A program made the position numbers and the translations under genes. Of a stretch of 27,050 nucleotides of DNA, positions 8,171 to 16,582 are shown piece after piece; within the stretch, counting starts at the first letter, position 1; each line of letters starts with the position of its first letter. Below the pieces are notes generated by a model. The model was not told the DNA's origin. It searched no databases and saw only the letters and a list, made by a program, of their open reading frames with translations. Origin of the DNA: a virus; IMG/VR virus record IMGVR_UViG_3300037849_000047, positions 1-27,050 of that record. One strand, 5' to 3'.

Positions 8171-8211
8171 GGTGAGGTTGCCTTTTTGCGGGAATATTTT
8201 TCAGAAATATT

Positions 8212-10005
8212 TCAGATGAGCGTCACGACGCCGAGGTTGATGCTCTGCACCGACCCGCCGTCCGCATAATAGTAGGTGACCTGGCGCGGTCCGCGGCTCG
8301 CCCTCAGCGTGGGCGTAGCCGGGACGATCAGCAGGTACCAGCCCTGAGAGCTGATCGTGGGGGCGATGTTCTTGCCGGCAGCCGCATTGACCGCAGCGAT
8401 CTGGTTCGCCGCAAGAACCGTGCCGGGAACCACGGCTCCGAAGTTTATGGCCGCCGTGATCGGGTCTGCGAGCGATGCCTCGATCAGGGCATCACCTGAG
8501 GCCACAAATGGGATCGAATTGACGTTCGCCTGCAGGTTCATGAGCGCCGTCTGCAGCGCGCTCGTGAGCCATACTTCGTTTGCGAAGGTGTCGAGCCAGA
8601 GGTACGGCCCGGTGATCATGCCTCTCTGGAAGTCCTGGAAGCCCTGATTGGCCGTCGCGATCGCCGCGTAATAGTTGTAGCTGTTGCCGCGATCGCCGAG
8701 AACCTGCGGGTTGCCGCCGAGGTTGATGGCGGTCTGGTTGTCCATCGCCGTCGGCACCATGCCGGCCTGCGATTTGTAGGCGAACGACACACGGCCACCC
8801 AGCGCGGTGAAATTAATCGACGCGACGAAGCCGCAGGCCATGGGCCCGATATTGGTGCCGAGTGCGTTGAGGCTGGTCGGGTCGTAGAGCAGGCACGTCC
8901 CCGAGTAATTCGCCTGTGTCACCGCGTAACCGAAGCTGGAAGTCGCCGGCACCGCTCCGGCGCCGAGCGCCGCCGGGTCGGGCGCCATATAGATGAACCT
9001 GGCTCCGTTGTTCTGCGAGTTCGCCCACGCTGCGAAGGCGAGTTTCTGGGTGAAGCCTGACCCGTTGTCCGGGTCGAAGGTGGTGGTGAACGATGCCCAG
9101 TTGTTGGTGAGCGTGCGCACCGAGTTCATGAACGTCGCCGGCACGGCCGCTGCCGATCCCTGCGATATGACTGCGCCGGTCGCCTGGGTGAGCAGAAGCG
9201 AAGTGGCCATCGCCCCCGATCCGAAGGTGATCGCGGAGTTGACCCCGGTGGTGCCCGAATTGACGACGAACCCGCCGGACACACTGTCGAAATAGACCGC
9301 GGGGAGAAGCGAAGTCAGTGTCGTGGGCGACCCGATGGTCGACGACTGCGTGAGGTTGTACGTCCCCACGCCGCCGGTGCCGGTGCCGAATGACGCGACG
9401 AACGTGCTGGCCGTGACGCCGGCGCCGGTGATCTTGTCGCCCACGGCGATTGGCGTTCCGCCGGTCAGCACCGCGGACACGGTCATCACGGTCGTGGCTA
9501 CCGTCGCGGTGACGGTCCCCTGCGAGGCGCCGGATATTGCGAGATCGGTCTCGATCAGCTGCGCGGCACTCGTGAACGACGTGGCGCTGCTGAGGTTCAC
9601 CGACGCGGTCGCGAGCACCGAGTCGATCGTGACGCTCAGGGTCCCGCTGAGGGCTTGGAGCTGCGTCAGGGTGAGGGCGGAAATGTTGCCGCCCCTGAGG
9701 TAGGCCGAGACTGCGCTGAGGGGATACTGCACAACGAGCATAGCTGCCGGTTTGAGCGTCGACGAATCGAAGCCTCCGAAGTACCCGGTACCGAACCCCA
9801 CGCCCCCTCCCGCCACGCGCGCCATCACCGAGGTCGGGCCGAAGTAGCTGTTGACCGCAGTGGTTCCCCCGAACGACAGCGCGGTGCCGATCGGCACCCG
9901 CGTATCGGTGGTCAGTATGAGGCCGTTGAGGTTGATCGCCGAGCCGCCCGCGGCGAGGACGCCCGGGTTCGTTGCGACGAATAGGTCGGCGCTAATCGTG
10001 GTCAT
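8212..10005 (-). CDS. Tail sheath protein (DUF3383)
   Basis: A 597-residue DUF3383 protein, the sheath class in many simple myoviruses. The start is the ATG at 10005 preceded by AAGGA; the open frame extends upstream but overlaps the neck gene. The N-terminus (PGVLAAGGSAINLNGLILTT) and the C-terminal half (GNSYNYYAAIATANQGFQDF, WLDTFANEVWLTSALQTALM, QGWYLLIVPATPTLRASRGP) match the family. Residues about 164-232 are an inserted glycine/threonine repeat including ITGAGVTAS and GTGTGGVGTYNLTQSS. Related repeats occur in the neck, cement and J-like proteins. The sheath would contract on infection to drive the tube. A GAAATATTTC palindrome spans the stop codon. Confidence 0.87.
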   Translation of the reverse strand: MTTISADLFVATNPGVLAAGGSAINLNGLILTTDTRVPIGTALSFGGTTAVNSYFGPTSVMARVAGGGVGFGTGYFGGFDSSTLKPAAMLVVQYPLSAVSAYLRGGNISALTLTQLQALSGTLSVTIDSVLATASVNLSSATSFTSAAQLIETDLAISGASQGTVTATVATTVMTVSAVLTGGTPIAVGDKITGAGVTASTFVASFGTGTGGVGTYNLTQSSTIGSPTTLTSLLPAVYFDSVSGGFVVNSGTTGVNSAITFGSGAMATSLLLTQATGAVISQGSAAAVPATFMNSVRTLTNNWASFTTTFDPDNGSGFTQKLAFAAWANSQNNGARFIYMAPDPAALGAGAVPATSSFGYAVTQANYSGTCLLYDPTSLNALGTNIGPMACGFVASINFTALGGRVSFAYKSQAGMVPTAMDNQTAINLGGNPQVLGDRGNSYNYYAAIATANQGFQDFQRGMITGPYLWLDTFANEVWLTSALQTALMNLQANVNSIPFVASGDALIEASLADPITAAINFGAVVPGTVLAANQIAAVNAAAGKNIAPTISSQGWYLLIVPATPTLRASRGPRQVTYYYADGGSVQSINLGVVTLI

Positions 10006-10019
10006 GGGCTTTGCGTCCT

Positions 10020-10751
10020 TCAGTGCGGAGGTTGCGTGACGTCGACGTTCGCCACCGTGAGCACGATCCCGTCGGCGAACTGCATGGGTATGGAGACGAT
10101 CAGATTGACCTGCATGTGCAGGTCGACCGTCCACCGCGTCTCGTATTCCTTGGCCGCGGTAATGAATGGCACCTGCCGAGGGTCATCTGCATAGAACGGC
10201 GACACGCCGAGCGGCTCAAGCTGATCAGCAGCATAGCCGTCCCGGAAGAGGGCGTTCAGGATCGAGGCGTTCTCGGCCGAGTTAGGCCCGTGCACGTCGA
10301 CCTGCATCACGACCTCGACGTCCTCCTCGACCTGGATTGTTCCGGCCGCCATGGTCTGTGGCGCGCCGATCGACTGGGACGGACTGATGGTGTAGGTCCC
10401 GATCCCTCCCGTTCCCGTGCCAGGTGGCGCGACTACCACGGTGTTAACGGCCACACCTACGCCGAAGATGATGCTGCCGATCGAGATTGGCGCGTTGAGG
10501 TTCGGGTTGGGATCGAGGGCAGACACCGTCATCAGCGTCCCAGCGATCGCTGCGGTGAACTTCGAGTCCGCCGGCGTCTCGAGGTTGGTCGACAGGCGCG
10601 GCCGCGACAGCGGCCACATCTCGGCGAAGTCGCCAAGGAACGATGGGACGCGGTTGACCTGGCCGACTACTGCCGGGATGCCGGTGATCAATGTTATGAA
10701 GTCGCCGACCGCAGAGTTGATCTGCGCCTGCGTGATCGAGATGGATGACAT
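10020..10751 (-). CDS. Neck/tail terminator protein (gp12-like) with inserted beta repeat
   Basis: A 243-residue protein resembling the phage neck terminator gp12-like domain. The N-terminal ITQAQINSAVGDFITLI (6-22) and NRVPSFLGDFAEMWP, and the C-terminal VEEDVEVVMQVDVHGP (141-156) with NASILNALFRDGYA, are its recurring blocks. The usual members are shorter. Residues about 65-139 are an inserted glycine/threonine repeat (ISIGSIIFGVGV ... GTGTGGIGTYTIS) like those in the sheath and cement proteins. The protein should cap the tail tube and join it to the neck. Its ATG at 10751 is preceded by AGGGAAA; the sheath ATG follows 14 nt after its stop. Confidence 0.75.
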   Translation of the reverse strand: MSSISITQAQINSAVGDFITLITGIPAVVGQVNRVPSFLGDFAEMWPLSRPRLSTNLETPADSKFTAAIAGTLMTVSALDPNPNLNAPISIGSIIFGVGVAVNTVVVAPPGTGTGGIGTYTISPSQSIGAPQTMAAGTIQVEEDVEVVMQVDVHGPNSAENASILNALFRDGYAADQLEPLGVSPFYADDPRQVPFITAAKEYETRWTVDLHMQVNLIVSIPMQFADGIVLTVANVDVTQPPH

Positions 10752-10776
10752 CTATTTCCCTAGCGGCCTCGGATAT

Positions 10777-10796
10777 CCCGAACCATGTGGTACGGG
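10777..10796 (-). promoter_or_regulatory. Hairpin in leader of the neck terminator gene
   Basis: Inverted repeat CCCG-T-ACC / GGT-T-CGGG with one T-T mismatch and a four-base loop, in the 53-nt gap between the secreted esterase gene and the neck terminator gene. There is no U-tract, so it is not an intrinsic terminator. It may be an RNA-processing or stability element; function unknown. Confidence 0.35.
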
Positions 10797-10804
10797 CTGG
10801 AATG

Positions 10805-12919
10805 TCATGGGCTCAACGCATTCGCCGCAATAAGTGCGTTTACGATCGCGGTGCCGCCGGGTGCGTTCGTCGCGGTGCACGACTGGAGTTGGCAATAAAT
10901 GTGAGCACCGTCATGAGTATAACCGACGGCATCCCCAGATTTCCACAGATTGATATTAGGGATCGTAGTGTTTTCTACCTCTGTTCCGACCTCGGCAAAG
11001 CTAGTTTGGTTGAGGATAGTCCCCGCGCGAATGATCGTGTTCAAGGCTGCAACTTGTCCGCTTGAGTTATCGGTCTGATTGATGTCGCTCGGCGGTGTCG
11101 ACGTTAACGTAACTTGTGGCACCATGGTCGACTGGATGACGGTTGCTATCCGACCTCCAGTGCCACGAACGTAATTGCCGTTGGTTAATCCGATGTTGGT
11201 TGCGGCAACGGTCGATGATCCACCCGTGTTGACGTCGTTGTCACCGAGTTGATTCCAAAACACATTAATATTTCCACTGTTAGCAAAGTTGATACGATCA
11301 ACTATATTGACGGTGGTTTCAGTAGTCGCAGCTGCGAGGCCCGTGCGTCCCTGATGCAAGTACCCCCCGATCGTGCTCGGAGTAGTTCTGTTGCTCATCA
11401 CGGTGTCGAGATAACCGGCCATGTAGCCGATGCCACCGCCGCTTCCGTTGCCATCCACCAATTGGATGTAGCCGCCAACACCTTGGCCGTTACTGTCAGT
11501 CATAAGGGCGATGGACCGCTGTGTGTTTGGAACTTCGCAGATCAAGTTGCCGCTGACCATGAACGACATATTGGTGGTAATGGTCCCGCCTCCGGTGGCG
11601 TCCGACAAACCGTTCCCCTGCTGCGCCAGATCGCCAATCGCCGAATTTGGAGCGTAATCGGTCAGATATACCAGACCGCCGTTATTGATCGTGATGAAGC
11701 TCCTAATCCACACTTGGCCGGCCGGAATCGTGACACCGCTAGCAATGTCCGTCGCGTCGAACAGATCGCCGGCATTAACCGTCATCGTGTTCACGCCGCT
11801 CGCAGTGAGATTGACGAATGTCCCAGGTCCGTATTCGATTTGCGTGTGAACGGTGTAAGGATTGGCAAAATTAGCATCGCCGATCGAATAGCCCCAACCG
11901 GTATAAACAACACTTGGATTCGCGCATGGATGATTGAGGTACGTCATGCGCCGCGTGTTGAACGTGTTCGCGGTGGCAAACGCGACCGTTGTATTGATCG
12001 TCGGGAGATCGTTTCTTGATCCGGCTATTTGGCGGATCGTCGGATAATCAGACGTAATCCCGCTGCGGTAAGCCACAATGGCATTGTAGATGGCGAGATG
12101 CTGCGCTGCGGTCAAATGCCCGCAAATAAAACCAAATGCAATGCCGCCGAAAGACCATTCCTGAGATCCGTTGGCTCTGGCCAGGAAATTGATTGCCGCA
12201 TTGGCCAATGCCGTCGAGGTGGACGTGGTTGTTGCCCCGGCCACTCCCTGCGCGTAAGTCGTGAATCCGGTGGATAATGACCGGTCGAGAGCAAGCAATC
12301 CTGCACCGCTGCTCGTGCTCACGCCGGCTGACTGCGTCGTCGAATTCAGTGCGCCAGTCTGCACATTTCCGACCGTGTCGTTGGGTCGTATTTCGGCATA
12401 AGCATTGGTGGCATACCCCATGGCCGCACCATGGATGGCCGCTGCCGTGATCGACCATTCTGCGATCATCGCGCTGTTTTGCGTGTAATTGAGTCCAGAG
12501 GCGGTCGATGGATTGAGATTCGAACTGATTGATGTTCCGCCCGCAGGATCTCCCGTTATGCCGAGATCGGCGCTGAATATCGCCGGACCTGTTATGGTAG
12601 CCCCGTAGCTCGCCTGGATCAGATTGGTCAGCGCGGTCACCTGGTCGCGCGCCTGGAACGCATAGACCGCATCGCACTGCGAATAGATCCCGGCCGTATT
12701 CAGCGCCGCGAAGAATGTGTTGTATCTCGCCTTGCGGGCGGTGTTGGGCTGCGTTGCGAGGCGAGCGAAAAAGGCGGTTGCTTGTGGGTTATATACCGGT
12801 CCGGTGCTGGCAGCCTTGCCACCCATCCACAGCAGCCGATTGGCCGCCTCAACCGATCCGACGACCATCAGCGCGCATAGCGCCAGTACCACAGCAATGA
12901 AAGATCTGCGTCGCACCAC
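10805..12919 (-). CDS. Secreted SGNH-family hydrolase with lectin-like N-terminal half
   Basis: About 704 residues if started at the GTG at 12919, which has GAGGGG upstream. A TTG at 12934 overlapping the previous stop is an alternative. Residues 1-26 form a Sec signal peptide: arginines, a hydrophobic core, cleavage likely after SVEA. Residues about 45-290 begin with FFARLATQPNTARKARYNTF and resemble lectin-like domains of phage fibres. The C-terminal part is SGNH-like: MTDSNGQG gives Ser476 (block I), GDND at 559-562 gives the block III Asn, and DGAH at 670-673 gives the block V Asp and His. The likely activity is ester hydrolysis on a surface glycan. The DNA is visibly AT-richer than flanking tail genes. 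Whether it is a virion part or a host-modifying moron is open. Confidence 0.7.
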   Translation of the reverse strand: MVRRRSFIAVVLALCALMVVGSVEAANRLLWMGGKAASTGPVYNPQATAFFARLATQPNTARKARYNTFFAALNTAGIYSQCDAVYAFQARDQVTALTNLIQASYGATITGPAIFSADLGITGDPAGGTSISSNLNPSTASGLNYTQNSAMIAEWSITAAAIHGAAMGYATNAYAEIRPNDTVGNVQTGALNSTTQSAGVSTSSGAGLLALDRSLSTGFTTYAQGVAGATTTSTSTALANAAINFLARANGSQEWSFGGIAFGFICGHLTAAQHLAIYNAIVAYRSGITSDYPTIRQIAGSRNDLPTINTTVAFATANTFNTRRMTYLNHPCANPSVVYTGWGYSIGDANFANPYTVHTQIEYGPGTFVNLTASGVNTMTVNAGDLFDATDIASGVTIPAGQVWIRSFITINNGGLVYLTDYAPNSAIGDLAQQGNGLSDATGGGTITTNMSFMVSGNLICEVPNTQRSIALMTDSNGQGVGGYIQLVDGNGSGGGIGYMAGYLDTVMSNRTTPSTIGGYLHQGRTGLAAATTETTVNIVDRINFANSGNINVFWNQLGDNDVNTGGSSTVAATNIGLTNGNYVRGTGGRIATVIQSTMVPQVTLTSTPPSDINQTDNSSGQVAALNTIIRAGTILNQTSFAEVGTEVENTTIPNINLWKSGDAVGYTHDGAHIYCQLQSCTATNAPGGTAIVNALIAANALSP

Positions 12920-12930
12920 TTCTGCGCCCC

Positions 12931-13527
12931 TCAATTGTTGATGATCGTTCGCAGAAAGTATGAATGCTTCTCGTTGGCGATCGGCGTGTAGGCGCCGATC
13001 TCCTCAAGCGCGAATATCGTCATCTGCGAGGCCTGGGATGGAGCCGGCAGTACGGTGCTCAGCATCAGGTTAGATCCCGAGCACTCCGAGAAATATTGGG
13101 CCGTCCCGTCGTTGGTCACCTGCCACGCCGAGCACGTCAGGCTGCCGAGGTAGATGTTGGCCGCGAGGTCGGCCGCGTAAGGACCGACGTAGGCGCTGCC
13201 ATCGACGAGGCTGGTCGTGGTGGGCTTCTGGGAATAGAGCCACAGCGTCGAAGTCCCCGGCTTGTTCGTCCCGTTCGAGTAGATCAACGCCTTGATCACC
13301 ACGAGTTGGCCAGACTGGGTGCCGCCAAGGATGATCGGTGATGCTACCGCGCTGCCGCTGGTATTGGTCGCGAAAAGCTGGTTTCCCGTGTAGGGCGTCG
13401 CAGAGTTCGAGTGCGTGGTGCTGCCGGTCCCGTTATATGCGAGCTGCGCCGCAGAAGGCGCGACCGCACACAGCACCGCAAATGCGGCGACGAGCGCCGA
13501 GGCGATGATCTTCCTCATCTGGTCCAT
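12931..13527 (-). CDS. Secreted protein of unknown function with Sec signal peptide
   Basis: A 198-residue protein, not recognised. The N-terminus (MRKIIASALVAAFAVLCAVA from the second Met) is a clear signal peptide, with cleavage likely after APSAA. The mature part is Ser/Thr/Gly-rich with beta character, including GTQSGQLVVIKALIYSNGTN and FALEEIGAYTP. Two cysteines (in LTCSAW and SECSGS) could form a disulfide in the periplasm. Its stop overlaps the possible TTG start of the SGNH gene, so the two form a pair. The start could be the ATG at 13527 or at 13518; neither has a strong ribosome site. It may be a virion surface protein or a partner of the esterase. Confidence 0.65.
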   Translation of the reverse strand: MDQMRKIIASALVAAFAVLCAVAPSAAQLAYNGTGSTTHSNSATPYTGNQLFATNTSGSAVASPIILGGTQSGQLVVIKALIYSNGTNKPGTSTLWLYSQKPTTTSLVDGSAYVGPYAADLAANIYLGSLTCSAWQVTNDGTAQYFSECSGSNLMLSTVLPAPSQASQMTIFALEEIGAYTPIANEKHSYFLRTIINN

Positions 13528-13545
13528 GCAAGCATCCAGTTCATT

Positions 13546-13561
13546 TTAACGGAAACGTTAA
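13546..13561 (-). promoter_or_regulatory. Perfect dyad TTAACG-4-CGTTAA, possible operator of the secreted gene pair
   Basis: A perfect 6-bp inverted repeat with a four-base centre lies 18 bases before the first secreted gene. On the minus strand it falls between a possible -35 (TTGCCG) and a possible -10 (TAAAAT, overlapping its edge). The spacer is only about 15 nt, so the promoter is weak evidence. It could be a repressor-binding site or simply an RNA hairpin. Confidence 0.3.
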
Positions 13562-13577
13562 GGCGGCAACTTCCGCG

Positions 13578-13979
13578 CTACGGCAGGTCGTCGGTTAGGA
13601 CCACGGCGACCTTGCACCAAGTGTTGGCGCCCCACTGCTCGAGCGACGCCAGGATCTTCCAGGTATTGCCCTCGGGCAGCGTGTTGGCGGCGAACACCAC
13701 CAGGTCGCCGCCCGTCTGCTTCACGCGCAGGATCGCGTGCGCGGCTCCGTTCATGAAGATGACGCGTTCGGCGCCCTGGATGTTCAGCGCATCGAGCTGC
13801 CTGACGTCGCCGGTGGTCAGCGGCTGAACCTGGGCGATGATCGGCAGCGGCGCAGCATAGCTCGGGACCGGCACGTGGTTGACCATCGAGAACCCGGTGC
13901 TGACCAGAAGCGACGCCGGGAAGTTGGGGTTAACCCTCCGGGTCACGCTGTTGACGGCCGCGTTAAGGTTCAGTGGCAT
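13578..13979 (-). CDS. Probable head-tail joining/neck protein, unassigned
   Basis: A 133-residue beta-rich protein, family not recognised with certainty. Strand-like segments include PLPIIAQVQPLTTGDVRQLD, AHAILRVKQTGGDLVVFAA and NTWKILASLEQWGANTWCKV, ending VVLTDDLP. The pattern (small beta barrel, QPLT...D...L) resembles minor head-tail joining or collar proteins found between connectors and tail genes. Its ATG overlaps the previous stop by one base (TGATG), so it is coupled to the 140-residue gene. It is the last head/neck gene before the secreted pair interrupts the order. Confidence 0.55.
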   Translation of the reverse strand: MPLNLNAAVNSVTRRVNPNFPASLLVSTGFSMVNHVPVPSYAAPLPIIAQVQPLTTGDVRQLDALNIQGAERVIFMNGAAHAILRVKQTGGDLVVFAANTLPEGNTWKILASLEQWGANTWCKVAVVLTDDLP

Positions 13980-14401
13980 CAGCGGTAGAACCTCCTGGCC
14001 CGCCGCTCGGCAACGCGCTCGGCGCGCAGTACGCGCAGATCACGGGTCGTCCCCTGGCGCGGGATGATCGGCTTGACGCCGAGCAGCGCGTCAGCCTCGT
14101 CGCGGTCCTTCCGGATCGTCTTGGCGCTCTCAATCAGAATGCCGCGCGCCAAACTCTTGTCCAACTCCGGATTCAGCGGGTCGAAGTTGATGAAGGGCCT
14201 GATCTGTTCGGGGTACTTCTTGCGCTCGGCTTCCTCGGCCGACCTGAGGTCGGTCAGCACGGCCAGCGCCGACCAGCGGACCGGAGACTCATAGATGGCG
14301 AGGCGAACCAGCGGACCGAGCTGCTCAAGAGCCGCCATCTCGTCGTCCACCGTCCCGATCGCTGCTCGGACGACGTGTCCCCCGTCATTGGTGCTTCGCA
14401 T
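13979..14401 (-). CDS. Hypothetical helical phage protein
   Basis: A 140-residue charged, mainly helical protein, not recognised. The N-terminal half has DDEMAALEQLGPLVRLAIYE and a helical SALAVLTDLRSAEEAERKK. The middle has PFINFDPLNPELDKSLARG, and the C-terminus is arginine-rich (RAERVAERRARRFYR), which could contact nucleic acid. It lies between the fibre-like virion protein and the putative neck protein, overlapping the latter by one base. AGGAGG precedes its ATG. No catalytic motif is visible. It may be a small assembly factor. Confidence 0.6.
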   Translation of the reverse strand: MRSTNDGGHVVRAAIGTVDDEMAALEQLGPLVRLAIYESPVRWSALAVLTDLRSAEEAERKKYPEQIRPFINFDPLNPELDKSLARGILIESAKTIRKDRDEADALLGVKPIIPRQGTTRDLRVLRAERVAERRARRFYR

Positions 14402-14421
14402 GGCTGTATGGCCCTCCTGCT

Positions 14422-14446
14422 GGCGCGCGTCATAGCATCGCGCGCC
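14422..14446 (-). promoter_or_regulatory. Strong GC hairpin in 55-nt gap
   Basis: A perfect 8-bp stem, GGCGCGCG / CGCGCGCC, with a 9-base loop lies between the fibre-like gene and the 140-residue gene. There is no U-tract on the minus strand, so it is not a typical terminator. It ends a few bases before the AGGAGG of the next gene and could shield or stabilise the message. Confidence 0.5.
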
Positions 14447-14456
14447 GCATGGGTCA

Positions 14457-15257
14457 TCAATTCATCGCGTTGATTCCGAGGAAGTTCAAGACGATGTTGG
14501 CCGTCGCCGCTGCGTTGCCAGTGACCGCGATCAGGATCGCAGCGTTTTCCGGAGCGGTTAGGAGCGACGGCGCCGTCAGCGCGCCGACCACCGAACCGGA
14601 CTGAGCCACTTCATGGAGCGCGATCTGGGTGTTCGATGCAGCAGCGCCGTACTTGAAGACATTCGCGGCGAGCTGCCAACCTCCCAGAGAGTTCGCGGTG
14701 CTGTCGGTGAACGAGGCGATCGCCGTCCCGCCCGTGACCGTCGACCCGACGACGGCGGTCGTCGCGCCCCAGATCAGCTTCACCAATTTCGCCGTGGCAG
14801 CGTTCGTCATCGAACCCATGGCGGCGATGTTGATCCCACGCCCAAGGACATCAAAAGAACTGAGCTGCAGGGAGAAGACGGCCAGCACGCTGTCGACGCC
14901 GGTAGCGCCCGGGTTGATGCCGGCCGAGCTGACCTGTCGGTTGATGTTGCCCTCTGCCGCCATCAGGGCAGCGCCGAGGCCGAACTGCGTCACCTCGGTG
15001 GATGGGTTCGTCCCGCCCCCGGCGTAGTTCGCTCCGCTGAACACCCACGCCGCCGCGCCGGCCGCGTTCGAGACGCATTCCCATTCCCGCTTGAAGCCGG
15101 CCGCATTGTTGAACCAGATCGCGCCGACCGCGATTCCCTGCGTGATGTCGTCGGTCACAAGCGGATCTCGCGTCGCTACCAGAGTCGTACCGACCCCGCC
15201 GACCAGGAACGGAACCTTGACGTCGCCGATGCGGGTATCCCATAGCGTGTTGGCCAT
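14457..15257 (-). CDS. Fibre/decoration-like virion protein
   Basis: A 266-residue beta-rich, alanine- and glycine-rich protein. Residues about 29-75 (TRDPLVTDDITQGIAVGAIW and ECVSNAAGAAAWVFSG) match a small beta domain (D-D-x-x-x-G-x-x-x-G-x-x-W, then C...GAA.W) seen in many phage fibre and head-surface proteins. The remainder is a jelly-roll-like stretch of alternating hydrophobics. The ATG has AAGGAG upstream. It follows the gp10-like neck gene. Position and sequence suggest a head or neck fibre or decoration; there is no enzymatic motif and the exact location is inferred. Confidence 0.6.
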   Translation of the reverse strand: MANTLWDTRIGDVKVPFLVGGVGTTLVATRDPLVTDDITQGIAVGAIWFNNAAGFKREWECVSNAAGAAAWVFSGANYAGGGTNPSTEVTQFGLGAALMAAEGNINRQVSSAGINPGATGVDSVLAVFSLQLSSFDVLGRGINIAAMGSMTNAATAKLVKLIWGATTAVVGSTVTGGTAIASFTDSTANSLGGWQLAANVFKYGAAASNTQIALHEVAQSGSVVGALTAPSLLTAPENAAILIAVTGNAAATANIVLNFLGINAMN

Positions 15258-15283
15258 CTCGTAGAACTCCTTGTCCGGGGGGG

Positions 15284-15850
15284 TTAAACTCTCGGCGGAA
15301 GCGTGGTCTTGCCGCCGTCGATCTCATAGCCGACGCTGTTCACCAGATGGCCGCTCTCGATCAACACCTTGTCCGACGCGCCATAGTTGGTTTTGCCGGC
15401 CGCCACTCGCGCGCGCGCCTCTTCGACCGTCTTGCGGGTCACGACGAGGGACTGGTCGTGCGACTTCATCCCTCGAAGCATCACGGTGACCGGACTCAAG
15501 GCCGGGGCATTAGTGTCGATGATCGATTCCTGCAGCTGCCCACCGATGCCATTGCCGAGGCGGTTCAGCGTGCGCGGGATGTCGTAGTTCGTCTCGCGGA
15601 GCTGCGTCGCGATCGCCGCCGGCCACCCCGGGCTCTTGGCCGAGATCATCGTGCGGAAGTACGGCCGCGGCGGGATGCCGACACGTGGCGCGCCAAACTC
15701 CTGGATGGCCGCCACCATCGGCACGCTGGTCCCATCCGGATAGGTCGCGTTCTCCAGGAACCCGACCCGGACGGTGCCCGGTTGCGATAGCTTGGCCGCC
15801 ATCTTGGTGAGTACCGCCCGAAAGGTATAGCCGCCGCTCATCTTGGCCAT
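15284..15850 (-). CDS. HK97 gp10-like neck/head-tail connector protein
   Basis: A 188-residue protein with the gp10-like pattern: GTVRVGFLENATYPDGTSVP (25-44), VAAIQEFGAPRVGIPPRPYF (46-65) and a central helix. The IQEFG and IPPRPYFR motifs are diagnostic of the tail-completion/virion-morphogenesis family. A basic C-terminal half (MLRGMKSHDQSLVVTRKTVE, then GHLVNSVGYEIDGG) ends the protein. The SGHLVNSVGYEI segment is the usual family ending. The ATG lies 6 nt after the preceding stop. The role is connecting portal-side proteins to the tail. Confidence 0.78.
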   Translation of the reverse strand: MAKMSGGYTFRAVLTKMAAKLSQPGTVRVGFLENATYPDGTSVPMVAAIQEFGAPRVGIPPRPYFRTMISAKSPGWPAAIATQLRETNYDIPRTLNRLGNGIGGQLQESIIDTNAPALSPVTVMLRGMKSHDQSLVVTRKTVEEARARVAAGKTNYGASDKVLIESGHLVNSVGYEIDGGKTTLPPRV

Positions 15851-15856
15851 ATGGTC

Positions 15857-16282
15857 TCAGGCCGTCTGCGCGCCCTGGTGGTCGACCGCATTCCCCGGCC
15901 CCACTTCCGGGGCCCGTTCCTCGACATGCTCACCAGCGGCCACCGCTGCCTCACGGTTGGCCTTCCTGGCCTCTTCGGCCGCGATCTGGCTCTGGACCCA
16001 CGCGAAGGTCGGCTGAAACGCAGTGACGATCTGGTTGAACTCGGCCACGACGCCCTGGGCGTCCATGACGGCTTTGCGGATCAGCGGCAGCGTCTGCTCG
16101 ACCTCGGCCTTGAAAGCGAGGAGATCGCGGAAAACGTCCGGCTGATCCGCGGCGGCCGCGCTGGTGCTGGTTTCGTCCATCTTCGCCTCGCCGTCGGCAG
16201 CGGGAGAGAAGTCTTTGAAGACGAACTGCTCAAGGGCCGTGATCCGATTGTGGTATTTCTTTACGACTGCATCGAGGTCCAT
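15857..16282 (-). CDS. Hypothetical coiled-coil protein in head-completion cluster
   Basis: A 141-residue acidic, helical protein, not recognised. Heptad-like helices run through about residues 48-105 (DVFRDLLAFKAEVEQTLPLI, then AQSQIAAEEARKANREAAVA-type sequence). The region from about 30-45 is Ala/Ser/Thr-rich and likely flexible, as is the C-terminus. The ATG is 4 nt after the previous stop with GGAAGGGAA upstream. It lies between a small gene and the gp10-like gene. A chaperone-like or scaffolding role is possible but not shown. Confidence 0.6.
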   Translation of the reverse strand: MDLDAVVKKYHNRITALEQFVFKDFSPAADGEAKMDETSTSAAAADQPDVFRDLLAFKAEVEQTLPLIRKAVMDAQGVVAEFNQIVTAFQPTFAWVQSQIAAEEARKANREAAVAAGEHVEERAPEVGPGNAVDHQGAQTA

Positions 16283-16286
16283 CGCT

Positions 16287-16580
16287 TCAGTTCCCTTCCG
16301 TCTCGGGAGGCGATTCCTCGTCCTCCGCGGTTATGCCGAGGTTCTCGGCGAGTTGCTTGTTCTGTCCGACCCACATGGCGAAGAACGCCTTGTCGATGCC
16401 GGGGTTGTGGCCGGCCCGGAGCTCGACCGCGTCTGGCATGTCCTTCGAGGAGGCTGACCGCAGGCGGCCTTGGAAAGCGCGGCCGCCGCCATCATCGGGC
16501 ACGACCATGTGAAGGTGGAGCATCAGGGACCTCGCGGCCCCGTTGTAGACGTTGACTTTCGCCCGCTTCTCTTCAGCCAT
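16287..16580 (-). CDS. Hypothetical small head-cluster protein
   Basis: A 97-residue protein if started at the ATG at 16580, chosen because AGGAGG sits 8 nt upstream inside the end of the DUF4054 gene; a TTG two codons earlier is less likely. It is not recognised. The N-terminal half is beta-like (KVNVYNGAARSLMLHLHMVV), and DAVELRAGHNPGIDKAFFAM at about 50-70 is helical. The C-terminus is acidic (EDEESPPETEGN). It is translationally linked to its neighbours on both sides. Function unknown, presumably virion assembly. Confidence 0.6.
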   Translation of the reverse strand: MAEEKRAKVNVYNGAARSLMLHLHMVVPDDGGGRAFQGRLRSASSKDMPDAVELRAGHNPGIDKAFFAMWVGQNKQLAENLGITAEDEESPPETEGN

Positions 16581-16582
16581 GG

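Noticed and set aside
8204-8213. GAAATATTTC palindrome at the end of the sheath gene as a regulatory site
   Set aside because: It is short, AT-rich, overlaps the stop codon and lacks any promoter-like sequence nearby. Chance occurrence cannot be excluded.
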